This document shows positions 8,012 to 16,261 of a stretch of 64,000 nt of DNA, in pieces; the stretch's first letter is position 1, and each line of letters starts with the position of its first letter. The translations under genes and the position numbers were made by a program. Source of the stretch: Chryseobacterium sp. BLS98 (GTDB lineage Bacteria > Bacteroidota > Bacteroidia > Flavobacteriales > Weeksellaceae); the NCBI RefSeq assembly GCF_001045445.1, contig NZ_LFNF01000005.1, positions 62,001 through 126,000 on the forward strand, given 5' to 3'. Under the pieces are notes generated by a model. The model had not been told where the DNA came from, ran no database searches, and worked only from the letters and a program-made list of their open reading frames with translations.

Positions 8012-8044
8012 TTACTACTGTCAAACCTTACTACTGAGTTTGAC
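8012..8044 (-). promoter_or_regulatory. Inverted repeat with duplicated TTACTACTG in the leader of barrel gene C
   Basis: GTCAAAC (8020-8026) and GTTTGAC (8038-8044) flank CTTACTACTGA. TTACTACTG occurs at 8012-8020 and again at 8028-8036. A TTACTAC loop also sits inside the inverted repeat upstream of gene A (5927-5950). It could be an RNA hairpin or a protein site at the start of the transcript. Confidence 0.35.
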
Positions 8045-8055
8045 GGAGAGTATCT

Positions 8056-8071
8056 TTCAAATTGCTTGCCA
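8056..8071 (-). promoter_or_regulatory. Possible sigma-54 promoter of barrel gene C
   Basis: Minus-strand TGGCAAGCAATTTGAA shares TGGCAAGCA with gene A's promoter and keeps the spacing, but has GA at -12. The predicted start near 8045 leaves a leader of about 78 nt. Confidence 0.4.
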
Positions 8072-8246
8072 AAAACAGGAAACATGACAAATGTCAGTAA
8101 TGAATCAAGTTGATTTTAGAATTAAAATATATTTAAATCATTGACATTCAGTAATTTAAATATTTAATCAAACAATTGTTTAGAAAAAGTCTAAATTATG
8201 CACTCCATTAAAATTATACAGAAAAGCTGCGGTTTTAAATAACAAT

Positions 8247-9293
8247 TTACGCATTATTGATATTTCTGTAAAAATCCAGAGACTTTAAAATGTTTTCCTG
8301 ACTGCATTGGTAATCATAAGTACATGAGCCTATTCCCGTAAGAAGAGAGAAATTAATTTTACTGTCCGTATTTTTTTTGTCATTCAGTAAAAGGGCAGTA
8401 ATGCTTTCATCTGTAAAATCACTTATATCAAGATAGGGATAGTATCTTTGGATATGATCAATGATACTTGCTGCATCTTCTTTTAGAATAAGGCCTTCAA
8501 GATAGGCCAGATGTGCTTCACAGATCATTCCCATGGCTACTGCTTCACCATGAAGAATAGGATTTCCCTGGCTCAGGCACAGGCTTTCTACAGAATGTCC
8601 GATAGTATGCCCGAAATTTAAGGTTTTTCTTATATTTTTTTCATGGAAATCTTTTTCCACAACATCCTGCTTGATATCCATTGAAGTCTGAATATGAGGA
8701 ACTACTGAACTCACATCAAGCTTATGAATCTGAATAAGGCTTTCCCAGTGGGCTTTGTCTGCTATAAGGCCATGTTTCAGCATTTCTGCAAAACCGCTTC
8801 GTAATTCTTTAAATGGAAGGGTTTCCAGGAATTTCGGGTAGATAAAGATCTGTTCAGGGAAGGCAAAGGTTCCCACCATATTTTTATAATGCATAAGGTC
8901 TATCCCTGTTTTCCCCCCGATGGAAGCGTCACACATGGATAAAAGGGTAGTAGGAATATTGATAAACTGGACTCCTCTTTTATAGGTAGAAGCCACAAAT
9001 CCGCCCATATCCGTAATAACACCACCACCAAGATTGATCACAAGCGCTTTTCTGTCCGCCTGCATTTCGGTAAGAATCTCCCAAAGCTGGTTGGCAGTCT
9101 GGATGTTTTTCATTTCTTCACCAGCCTCAATTTCCAGAATTTCAAAGCCTAAATCTGTTTCCATGTTGCCTAAAAGAACCGGGAGACAATATTCATGGGT
9201 GTTTTCATCAACCAAAATAAAGATCTTGCTGAAAGTTTTTTCATGAAGGAAGTTATTTAATTGAGAAAAATCATCGTTTAATATTGTTATCAT
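8247..9293 (-). CDS. aroB: 3-dehydroquinate synthase
   Basis: The 348-residue cytosolic NAD- and metal-dependent second enzyme of the shikimate pathway, converting DAHP to 3-dehydroquinate. The NAD-binding GGGVITDMGGFVASTYKRG, the IPTTLLSMCDASIGGKTGID segment, the metal-binding Glu/His residues in FAEMLKHGLI and FGHTIGHSVE, and HGEAVAMGM are all present. Length is normal. It is divergent from the pseudouridine synthase gene and has a TAACTTTG -7 box on minus at 9332-9339. Confidence 0.97.
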   Translation of the reverse strand: MITILNDDFSQLNNFLHEKTFSKIFILVDENTHEYCLPVLLGNMETDLGFEILEIEAGEEMKNIQTANQLWEILTEMQADRKALVINLGGGVITDMGGFVASTYKRGVQFINIPTTLLSMCDASIGGKTGIDLMHYKNMVGTFAFPEQIFIYPKFLETLPFKELRSGFAEMLKHGLIADKAHWESLIQIHKLDVSSVVPHIQTSMDIKQDVVEKDFHEKNIRKTLNFGHTIGHSVESLCLSQGNPILHGEAVAMGMICEAHLAYLEGLILKEDAASIIDHIQRYYPYLDISDFTDESITALLLNDKKNTDSKINFSLLTGIGSCTYDYQCSQENILKSLDFYRNINNA

Positions 9294-9331
9294 TATTGGA
9301 GTTTCTTTAAATTTAAAATAAAACTATTCTG

Positions 9332-9380
9332 CAAAGTTATGATTCTTAATTTTTAACTCGTAACTAAATTACTATCTTTG
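9332..9380. promoter_or_regulatory. Divergent promoters of aroB and the pseudouridine synthase gene
   Basis: Minus: TAACTTTG (9332-9339). Plus: TATCTTTG (9373-9380), 14 nt before the ATG at 9395. The -33 elements are weak. Confidence 0.5.
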
Positions 9381-9394
9381 CAGAAATTTTTAGA

Positions 9395-10576
9395 ATGAGC
9401 AGAGATAACAATAATTCAGAACGACCAAAAAGACCAAGAACTTCAACAAGAAACAATTCTGATGATTCTCGTGCTTCCAGATCTGGAAATTCTTCAGGAT
9501 CAAAACCTTTTAAGAAGTCTTTCCCAAAAGCGGGTGAAAGAAATTCTGACCATAAAGGAAGCAATTCCAGGTTTGAACCTAAACCTTTCAAAAAAAGCAC
9601 AAACGCTGCTGCCGGCAGAGATGAAGAGGCTGCAAAAACTGAAAGCAGGGCATATATCACCAATTCAAGTGAAGGGCGTGAGAGAAAAACCTTTGGGAAA
9701 CCTGCTCCAAAAAGAGGCGGGAAAAGTTTTGATACCAGAGACAAGTATGAAAGAGGCAGCCTGAAATATGGAAGAAAGCCATCCAGCGGAGATGACAGAA
9801 ATGATGACAAGGCAAGATCTTTTGTACAGAAAAGAAGATTAAACAAAATTGACAAGGATGTTCATAAAGATACCATCCGTCTTAATAAGTATATTGCCAA
9901 TTCAGGAATTTGCAGCAGAAGAGAAGCTGACGAGCTGATTACACAAGGATTGGTAGAGGTAAATGGTCAGGTGGTAACCGAAATGGGATACCAGGTTCAG
10001 AAAACAGATAAAGTGGTATTTGACGGGCAGGGTATTACTCCGGAAAAACCGGTATATGTCCTTTTGAATAAACCTAAAGGATATATTTCTACCACAAAGG
10101 ATGATAAAGCAAGAAAAACCGTAATGGACCTGGTGGCCAATGCATCACCATACCGTTTGTTTCCTGTAGGAAGACTCGACCGTTCCACCACAGGGGTTAT
10201 TCTTTTAACGAATGATGGTCATATGACGAAAAAACTTACCCATCCTTCTTTTGATGCCAAAAAAATCTATCACGTAACATTGGATAAAAAACTTACGCAT
10301 GAAGACATGAAACTGATTGTGGAAGGGATTCGTCTTGATGAAGGGGTAGCCGTAGTAGACCAGATTTCTTTCATCGAAGGAAAACCGAAAAATGAAATCG
10401 GGATCGAAATTCATATCGGATGGAACCGTGTGATCAGAAGAATTTTCCAAAGACTTGGATACGAAGTGGAAGCGCTGGACAGAGTAATGTTTGCAGGTCT
10501 TACCAAGAAGAATATCAAGCGTGGACACTGGAGAATCCTTACGGAACTGGAAGTGAATAATCTTAAGATGCTTTAA
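9395..10576 (+). CDS. rRNA pseudouridine synthase (RsuA/RluB type) with long disordered N-terminal arm
   Basis: A 393-residue protein. Residues 1-150 are low-complexity and rich in Ser, Arg, Lys, Asn and Gly, so they are probably disordered and RNA-contacting. An S4 RNA-binding domain follows (about 160-210, IRLNKYIANSGICSRREADEL). The RsuA/RluB catalytic domain comes next, with the catalytic Asp in VGRLDRSTTGVILLTNDG and later IGWNRVIRRIFQRLGYEVEALDR. It should isomerise uridine in 23S or 16S rRNA. The family is normally 230-290 residues, so the arm is extra. A strong terminator follows. Confidence 0.92.
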   Translation: MSRDNNNSERPKRPRTSTRNNSDDSRASRSGNSSGSKPFKKSFPKAGERNSDHKGSNSRFEPKPFKKSTNAAAGRDEEAAKTESRAYITNSSEGRERKTFGKPAPKRGGKSFDTRDKYERGSLKYGRKPSSGDDRNDDKARSFVQKRRLNKIDKDVHKDTIRLNKYIANSGICSRREADELITQGLVEVNGQVVTEMGYQVQKTDKVVFDGQGITPEKPVYVLLNKPKGYISTTKDDKARKTVMDLVANASPYRLFPVGRLDRSTTGVILLTNDGHMTKKLTHPSFDAKKIYHVTLDKKLTHEDMKLIVEGIRLDEGVAVVDQISFIEGKPKNEIGIEIHIGWNRVIRRIFQRLGYEVEALDRVMFAGLTKKNIKRGHWRILTELEVNNLKML

Positions 10577-10614
10577 TAAATTTAATTTTTTAATCGCTTA
10601 AGAAAGTATAATAT

Positions 10615-10648
10615 AAAAGGCGCAGAAATTTATTTCTGCGCCTTTTTA
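10615..10648. terminator. Bidirectional terminator
   Basis: AAAAGGCGCAGAAAT and its complement ATTTCTGCGCCTTTT form a long stem with a very short loop, followed by T tracts on both strands. It separates the convergent pseudouridine synthase and pncA genes. Confidence 0.9.
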
Positions 10649-10697
10649 TTTTGAGTATCATTTTCAAATTAAAAATTTCATCAAACACTTTTATAGT

Positions 10698-11303
10698 TTA
10701 TCCAAGAACGGTAACTCCTTTCTGGATCAGTTCATAAATAGCGTCTCTGCCATTATCAGGCTTTACATTCACTGCTTTTGTTCCGTTGAAATGAAGACAA
10801 GTGATATAACCATTGGCTACAGCATCCTGACATGTGAATTTCACACAGTAATCTAAAGCAAGACCTACTACTTCAACAAGCTGGATGTCGTGATATTTCA
10901 AAAAATCATCCAGTCCTGTTTTCATAAAGTGGTTGTTATCCTGAAATCCGCTGTAGCTGTCGATCTCTGTATTTTTCCCTTTCTGAATGATGTGGGTTAC
11001 CTTATCCCTGTTCAGGTCTTTATGGAACTCTGCCCCGAAAGTTCCCTGGACACAATGATCCGGCCACATAAACTGTGGAACCCCGTTCAGGATGATGCTT
11101 TCGCCTACTTTTCTGTTATTATTGCTGGCAAAGCTTTTATGGTCGGCAGGGTGCCAGTCCTGAGTGAGAACGATCTGATCGTATTCATTTTCTTCCATCA
11201 GAAGATTAATGTAAGGAATAACCTCATTGGCTTCCGGAACTGCTAATGCGCCGCCTTCACAGAAATCATTCTGTACATCTACGATTATTAACGCTTTTTT
11301 CAT
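10698..11303 (-). CDS. pncA: Nicotinamidase (isochorismatase fold)
   Basis: A 201-residue cytosolic enzyme that turns nicotinamide into nicotinate for NAD salvage. The catalytic Asp is in LIIVDVQNDFCEGGALAV, metal ligands in LTQDWHPADHKSFA, the Lys region follows in THIIQKGKN, and the catalytic Cys in VVGLALDYCVKFT. Length is normal for bacterial PncA. It is monocistronic and convergent with the pseudouridine synthase gene. Confidence 0.95.
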   Translation of the reverse strand: MKKALIIVDVQNDFCEGGALAVPEANEVIPYINLLMEENEYDQIVLTQDWHPADHKSFASNNNRKVGESIILNGVPQFMWPDHCVQGTFGAEFHKDLNRDKVTHIIQKGKNTEIDSYSGFQDNNHFMKTGLDDFLKYHDIQLVEVVGLALDYCVKFTCQDAVANGYITCLHFNGTKAVNVKPDNGRDAIYELIQKGVTVLG

Positions 11304-11460
11304 ATTTAGATTTCTCGAATTTTGATAAAATTACTCAAAAAACTCTCCAAAACTGAATTATCGGACAAATCGGCAATAATTTTTTTGACAGAATATAAGA
11401 TTGAAATCATTAAAACCCGTTTACAGCAATTAGTGTAAGGCTTTACCAGATACAATAGCT

Positions 11461-11468
11461 TATCTTTG
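11461..11468 (+). promoter_or_regulatory. -7 box of the DEAD-box helicase gene
   Basis: TATCTTTG lies 18 nt before the ATG at 11487. It overlaps an upstream in-frame TTG (11466), which argues for the later start. Confidence 0.55.
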
Positions 11469-11486
11469 CAGAAAATAAATATTTTT

Positions 11487-12629
11487 ATGTCATTTGAGTC
11501 TTTAGGATTATCACACAATATTATTCATTCTGTCAACAAATTAGGCTATCTGAAGCCTTTTCCCATCCAGGAGCAGGCAGTTCCTGTCATTCTGCAGGGA
11601 AAAGATCTGATGGGAATTGCTCAGACGGGTTCCGGGAAAACAGCCTGTTTTGTGATGCCTATTTTGGAAAAACTACAGAATTCGGAAGTTAAAAAGGATA
11701 GGAATGTTCAGGTTTTAATATTGGTTCCTACCCGTGAATTAGCCATTCAGATTGATGAAGTTTTCAGAGCTTTTACAGAAAATTTAAAACGTGAGATCCG
11801 TACAATGGCGGTTTATGGCGGTGTTTCCATCAATCCACAGATGAAAGGAATGTTTGGGGTAGAAGTTCTTATTGCAACGCCCGGCCGTTTATTGGATTTA
11901 ATTGATCATAATGCATTAAGTATTTCAGGAATTCAGCATTTGGTCATTGACGAGGCAGATAAGATGTTTCAATTAGGCTTTGGTGAAGAAATGAATAAAC
12001 TTTTCGCTCTAATGCCTGTTGTAAAGCAAACCACTCTGTTTTCAGCGACTTTAAATGATAAGGTGTCCGAAATGAAGGAGCGGTTAGCCATTAATCCTGT
12101 AATCATTGAAATTAAAAAAGAAGAAGTTGAGATTGATAATATCGAACAGCTGGCCTACCATGTTTCTCCTGAAAATAAAGGTCCTTTTCTGCGTTATCTG
12201 ATTAAGGAAAAGAAAGTGGAAAAAGCCCTGATATTTGTTTCATCTACAAGATCAGCAGATAATCTGGTAGAAAAGCTTAAAAAAAATAAAATAAAAGCAG
12301 TAGCCATTCACAGCCAGAAGTCGCAGGGTGCCCGAAGAAATAATTTAGAAGAATTTAAAGTAAACGGCGCTCAGATTTTAGTGGCAACGGACTTAATTGG
12401 CCGTGGAATTCACATTGAATCTTTACCCTGTGTCATCAATTACGAACTTCCGCGATCACCTTTGGACTATATTCACCGTATCGGAAGAACGGGCCGTGCC
12501 AACGAAAAAGGAACGGCTATCAGTATTCTGACGGATGATGAACTGCAGCATTTCAGGGTAATCCAGAAGAAAATGGGTAAAAAGGTAACGCTTCAGAGAA
12601 CGGAAGACATTAACTTACATGGCTATTAA
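11487..12629 (+). CDS. DEAD-box ATP-dependent RNA helicase (RhlE-like)
   Basis: A 380-residue protein beginning MSFESLGLS. Core motifs are in order: Q motif FPIQEQAVP, motif I AQTGSGKT, PTRELA, TPGRLLDL, motif II DEAD, motif III SAT, then helicase C segments ALIFVSSTRSADNL, VATDLIGRGIHIES and HRIGRTGR. It has almost no C-terminal tail, so it is a minimal helicase, likely for ribosome assembly or mRNA turnover. The -7 box overlaps the only upstream alternative start, which supports the ATG chosen. Confidence 0.94.
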   Translation: MSFESLGLSHNIIHSVNKLGYLKPFPIQEQAVPVILQGKDLMGIAQTGSGKTACFVMPILEKLQNSEVKKDRNVQVLILVPTRELAIQIDEVFRAFTENLKREIRTMAVYGGVSINPQMKGMFGVEVLIATPGRLLDLIDHNALSISGIQHLVIDEADKMFQLGFGEEMNKLFALMPVVKQTTLFSATLNDKVSEMKERLAINPVIIEIKKEEVEIDNIEQLAYHVSPENKGPFLRYLIKEKKVEKALIFVSSTRSADNLVEKLKKNKIKAVAIHSQKSQGARRNNLEEFKVNGAQILVATDLIGRGIHIESLPCVINYELPRSPLDYIHRIGRTGRANEKGTAISILTDDELQHFRVIQKKMGKKVTLQRTEDINLHGY

Positions 12630-12649
12630 TCAATAAAAAAAGTAATAAG

Positions 12650-12677
12650 AGCTTCAATTTCAGAATTGAAGCTTTTT
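12650..12677 (+). terminator. Terminator after the helicase gene
   Basis: AGCTTCAATT (12650-12659) pairs with AATTGAAGCT (12664-12673) around a 4-nt loop and runs into TTTTT. Confidence 0.85.
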
Positions 12678-12799
12678 CAATTCAATTTCCCGTCTGTAAA
12701 ACTCTACAATTAATGCTTTCTTCATTTTAAATTCTTGAATTTTTGATAAATTTACAATCCTGATATTTAAAAAACTGTCCAAAAATTAAACCTATTCAA

Positions 12800-13336
12800 A
12801 TGAGCGACTTAGAAAAGAAAAAATTTCCTATCGGGGAATACCAACAACCTGATAATATTTGCGATATCAAACTTGATGAATATATTAAAGTCATCAAGAA
12901 CTTTCCGGAAAAGCTTAAAAACCTGATAGAAGACTTCTCTGATGATCAGCTGGACACCCCTTACAGAGAGGGAGGATGGACGGTGCGGCAACTTGTGAAT
13001 CATATTGCAGACAGCCATATCAACAGTTTTATTCGTCTTAAACTGGCATTAACGGAGGAAAATCCTACCATAAGACCTTATGACGAAGCCAAATGGGCAG
13101 AACTTCAGGACAGTGTCAATATGCCCATAAAACCGGCCATGAGAATGATAAAAGGAACTCATCAAAGATGGGCTGCACTCCTTAAAACACTTACCAATAA
13201 ACAATTCGAAAGAACTTTTTATCATCCTGAACAAAACCGGAATTACGACCTGAGAAGCTATCTCGCCATGTATGTATGGCATTGTAATCATCATTTTGCT
13301 CATATTGAAAATCTGAAGAAAGAAAAGGGGTGGTAA
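12800..13336 (+). CDS. YfiT/BstA-type DinB-fold thiol transferase
   Basis: A 178-residue four-helix DinB-superfamily protein. It opens with FPIGEYQQPDNI, typical of YfiT/BstA (bacillithiol S-transferase) proteins. Three metal-binding His are visible in VNHIADSH and HCNHHFAHIENL. By family it would conjugate a small thiol to electrophiles. A YtxJ-like bacilliredoxin two genes downstream supports a bacillithiol role. It is the first gene of a tightly coupled four-gene operon. Confidence 0.85.
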   Translation: MSDLEKKKFPIGEYQQPDNICDIKLDEYIKVIKNFPEKLKNLIEDFSDDQLDTPYREGGWTVRQLVNHIADSHINSFIRLKLALTEENPTIRPYDEAKWAELQDSVNMPIKPAMRMIKGTHQRWAALLKTLTNKQFERTFYHPEQNRNYDLRSYLAMYVWHCNHHFAHIENLKKEKGW

Positions 13337-13791
13337 GGAAAAGCCTGCATAATTCAATTTATTTTGAGGAAATTGTTCAAAGAATTTCTCTGCTGACTGA
13401 AAGTACTCCTCCAAGATGGGGAAAAATGACGGCTTCACAGATGCTTAAACATTGTGATCTTGTGTTACAGGTGGCTTTAAGACAAGTTGAACTTCCGGAA
13501 ATAAATATCATTTTCAGGACAATAGGAGTAGTAACTAAAGTGGAAATGCAGATCTTTAATAACGGAATTCCCCCAAACATGCCCACTTTTCAAAAACTAA
13601 TCGTTAATTTTGAATGTGATTTTGATGAATCAAAAACCAATCTGCTGAATACACTGAATTCTTTCCGGACAGCATCTGAGAATCGTAATCTTCCGGATCG
13701 CCACAGGTTATTCGGGAAAATGACTGAAAAAGACTGGGGATTTTTAGAGTACAAACATCTGGATCACCATTTAAAACAATTTAATTTATGA
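13330..13791 (+). CDS. DUF1569 protein (DinB-like fold)
   Basis: A 153-residue protein with PRWGKMTASQMLKHCDLVLQVAL near the N-terminus and a terminal YKHLDHHLKQF, the usual DUF1569 features with metal-ligand-like His residues. The best start is a GTG at 13330 that overlaps the stop of the preceding gene, so translation is probably coupled. DUF1569 has no known reaction; position between a BstA-like transferase and a bacilliredoxin suggests thiol metabolism. Confidence 0.8.
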   Translation: MVRKSLHNSIYFEEIVQRISLLTESTPPRWGKMTASQMLKHCDLVLQVALRQVELPEINIIFRTIGVVTKVEMQIFNNGIPPNMPTFQKLIVNFECDFDESKTNLLNTLNSFRTASENRNLPDRHRLFGKMTEKDWGFLEYKHLDHHLKQFNL

Positions 13792-14162
13792 GTTTTTTTG
13801 ACAAAATATTCGGAGCAAAAGAAAACCCTGAGCGTAAATCTTTCTGGAAAGAACTGGAAACTGAGGAAGATCTGACCAAAGCGATTGAAAGCTCCTATCA
13901 CCATAAAATTGCTATTTTCAAACATTCAACACGATGCTTCATCAGCAAAACTGTATTGAAAAATTTTGAAAAAGAAATAGATAATTTAGATCATAATGTG
14001 GAATTATATTACTTAGATTTGCTTCAACACAGGCTGATTTCAATTAAAATATCTGACAACCTCGGAATCAGGCATGAGAGCCCTCAGCTGATTGTCATAG
14101 AAAACGGAAAAGTCATCAACAGCGCTTCGCATGAAGATATATCCACAAGCCAGATTGTATAA
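13788..14162 (+). CDS. YtxJ/BrxC-type bacilliredoxin
   Basis: A 124-residue thioredoxin-fold protein. IAIFKHSTRCFISKTVL holds the monothiol active site (CxxS), and HESPQLIVIENGKVI matches the C-terminal part of YtxJ (BrxC), which removes bacillithiol from protein cysteines. The residue after the active-site Cys is Phe; I recall Pro there in many homologues. It starts inside the stop of the DUF1569 gene (ATGA overlap), a sign of coupled translation. Confidence 0.85.
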   Translation: MSFFDKIFGAKENPERKSFWKELETEEDLTKAIESSYHHKIAIFKHSTRCFISKTVLKNFEKEIDNLDHNVELYYLDLLQHRLISIKISDNLGIRHESPQLIVIENGKVINSASHEDISTSQIV

Positions 14163-14755
14163 TGAAGAATATAAACACTTATTTAGCTAAAGTATTGAAT
14201 GTTCCTATAGAAAAAGTGAACATGTGCAGCTTACACTATGAAGTAAAGAAAATTCCTAAAAATCAGTTTCTTTTACAGTATGGTGAAATCTGCAGGTATA
14301 TATTCTTTGTAGAAAAAGGACTGCTGAAAATGTATTCCATTGATAAGAACGGAAAAGAACACATCATACAATTTGCGCCGGAAAGCTGGCTTATTTCTGA
14401 CAGAAGCAGCCTTTATTTTAACGAAAAATCTATTTACTATATAGAAGCGGTGGAAGATACGGAAGTCCTGTTTCTTCATCCCGACTTCTTCAACAAACTG
14501 GTAGAACAGTTTCCTAACAGTATTGAAAGAAGTGATTTCCTTTTACAGAAGCACATCAGAAGCCTTCAAAACAGGATCAATTCCTTATTGGGTGAAACGG
14601 CAGAAGAAAGGTATATGAAGTTCATCAAGATGTATCCTGATCTTCTTCTGAGAGTCCCGCAATGGATGATTGCCTCTTATCTTGGAATCACTCCGGAAAG
14701 CCTGAGCAGGGTAAGAAAAGAACTGGCCCGCAAAAACTTTGTTCCGGACAGATAA
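14162..14755 (+). CDS. Crp/Fnr family transcriptional regulator
   Basis: A 197-residue protein with a cyclic-nucleotide-binding-like beta domain (about 30-120: LLQYGEICRYIFFVEKGLLKMYSIDKNGKEHIIQF) and a C-terminal helix-turn-helix (VPQWMIASYLGITPESLSRVRKEL). It starts at the last base of the bacilliredoxin stop codon (TAATG overlap), so it belongs to the bacillithiol-type operon and may sense its redox state. The lack of a Cys cluster argues against a true Fnr. Confidence 0.88.
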   Translation: MKNINTYLAKVLNVPIEKVNMCSLHYEVKKIPKNQFLLQYGEICRYIFFVEKGLLKMYSIDKNGKEHIIQFAPESWLISDRSSLYFNEKSIYYIEAVEDTEVLFLHPDFFNKLVEQFPNSIERSDFLLQKHIRSLQNRINSLLGETAEERYMKFIKMYPDLLLRVPQWMIASYLGITPESLSRVRKELARKNFVPDR

Positions 14756-14757
14756 GA

Positions 14758-16170
14758 TCAGATCTTTTTGGCGAGATTTCCGACCTGCTGCAGACATAAT
14801 TTTGTTTCTTCAGTCCAGGGAAGGCCTATGCATAAACGCATACAGTTCTCAAACTGATTCTGGAGGGTAAACATCCTTCCGGGCGCTATACTGATATTCT
14901 GTTTGATGGCCAGATCGTAAAGCTCAGTAGTACGGATACCCTTATCAAATTCTATCCAGAGGGAAAGACCTCCCTGCGGGCGGCTTGTTTTTGTGCCTTC
15001 AGGAAAATAATCCGCAATAGTCTGTACATAATTTTGATAATTATTCTGCAATGCCCTGCGCATTTGCTGAAGATGCTTTTCATACCTTCCGGATTTTAGG
15101 AAATTTGCAACAGCTTCATTAACGATAGAAATGGATGAAGTGGAATGCAGCAGCTTAAGTTTCATGATTTTATCCGTATATTTTCCCGGAGCAATCCATC
15201 CTACACGGTATCCCGGGGCCAGAGTTTTCGAAATTGAGCTGCAATACAGTACATTTCCGTCCTTATCAAAAGATTTGCAGCATTTCGGACGGCTGGATCC
15301 GAAATAAAGATCTCCATATACATCATCTTCTATCAGGGGAATGTTATTTTCAGAAAGAATTTTCACAATTTCTTTTTTATTCTCATCCGGCATACAGCTT
15401 CCCAATGGTGAGTTGAAATTAGGAATCAGCAGGCAAAGATTAATTTGAGGAATTACTTTTCTTAAAGCATCAATTTCAATTCCTGTAGTTGGGTGGGTAG
15501 GAAGCTCAAGCACATTCAGCCCCAATCCATGGGCAAGCTGCAGGATACCTGGATAGCATGGGCTTTCAATAGCAATAGTGTCACCCGGTTTTCCTAAAGC
15601 CATAAGACAGAAAGAGAGCGCATTCATGCCGCCGTTTGTGGTAACCAAATCATTTTCACTGAGATTACCTCCCCATTGTAATGATCTTACAGCAATCATT
15701 CTTCTCAGTTTTAAGTTGCCTTGCAATTCCTCATATTCAGTTCCGCCTTCTTTTAATTCACGGGTGGCATTGATGATCTCTTTTTTTAGTTTGGCCTGTG
15801 GCAGAAGATCTCCTGAAGGAATTCCTATAGAGAAAAACGTAATTCCTTTTTTACCCATATTTTCATACACTTTGCTGATCAGTTCATCCGGTTCATCATT
15901 ATTGGCAATCAGCGAAGGGCGGCTTATTTCGGGAAGAGGAAGTTTCAAAGACATCAGCCTGCTGACAAAATATCCTGACTGGGGTTTGGATTCAATTAAA
16001 GATTGAGATTCAAGCTCCAGAAAAACCCGTTTTGCCGTATTCATGCTTACCTGATGTTCCTGACACATCCTTCTTACGGAAGGAAGCCTGTCGCCAGCCT
16101 TTAATACACCGTTTCTGATCTGGGAAGCAATACCGGCAGCAATTTCTGTATATATAAATTCTTTACTCAT
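14758..16170 (-). CDS. MocR/PdxR-type regulator (GntR wHTH fused to aminotransferase domain)
   Basis: A 470-residue protein. Residues 1-75 form a GntR winged helix-turn-helix (GDRLPSVRRMCQEHQVSMNTAKRVF). The rest is a fold-type I aminotransferase-like domain; its PLP Lys is in YCSSISKTLAPGYRVGW and the Asn/Asp contacts are in FNSPLGS and EDDVYGDLYF. Such proteins are PLP- or amine-sensing regulators. The gene is divergent from an EamA exporter, which is the likely target, and direct repeats lie between them. It is convergent with the Crp gene. Confidence 0.92.
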   Translation of the reverse strand: MSKEFIYTEIAAGIASQIRNGVLKAGDRLPSVRRMCQEHQVSMNTAKRVFLELESQSLIESKPQSGYFVSRLMSLKLPLPEISRPSLIANNDEPDELISKVYENMGKKGITFFSIGIPSGDLLPQAKLKKEIINATRELKEGGTEYEELQGNLKLRRMIAVRSLQWGGNLSENDLVTTNGGMNALSFCLMALGKPGDTIAIESPCYPGILQLAHGLGLNVLELPTHPTTGIEIDALRKVIPQINLCLLIPNFNSPLGSCMPDENKKEIVKILSENNIPLIEDDVYGDLYFGSSRPKCCKSFDKDGNVLYCSSISKTLAPGYRVGWIAPGKYTDKIMKLKLLHSTSSISIVNEAVANFLKSGRYEKHLQQMRRALQNNYQNYVQTIADYFPEGTKTSRPQGGLSLWIEFDKGIRTTELYDLAIKQNISIAPGRMFTLQNQFENCMRLCIGLPWTEETKLCLQQVGNLAKKI

Positions 16171-16178
16171 TTTTTTGA

Positions 16179-16241
16179 ACTGTGCTCATGCAAATATACA
16201 AAACTGGGACTGTGTTTATTTATTTCTGCTTTCTAATTTTG
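16179..16241. promoter_or_regulatory. MocR/EamA divergent promoter region with direct repeats
   Basis: ACTGTGYTYAT occurs at 16179-16189 and 16209-16219, 30 bp apart. Direct repeats are typical of MocR binding. A minus TATATTTG (16191-16198) lies between them; a plus TAATTTTG (16234-16241) follows, 20 nt before the EamA ATG. Confidence 0.5.
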
Positions 16242-16261
16242 AATAATTAAAAAATATAAAA

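Noticed and set aside
9364..9855. 163-codon minus-strand frame opposite the pseudouridine synthase arm
   Set aside because: It is the antisense of a low-complexity Ser/Lys/Arg region, giving a Leu/Phe/Ser-rich product; the plus-strand gene is clear.
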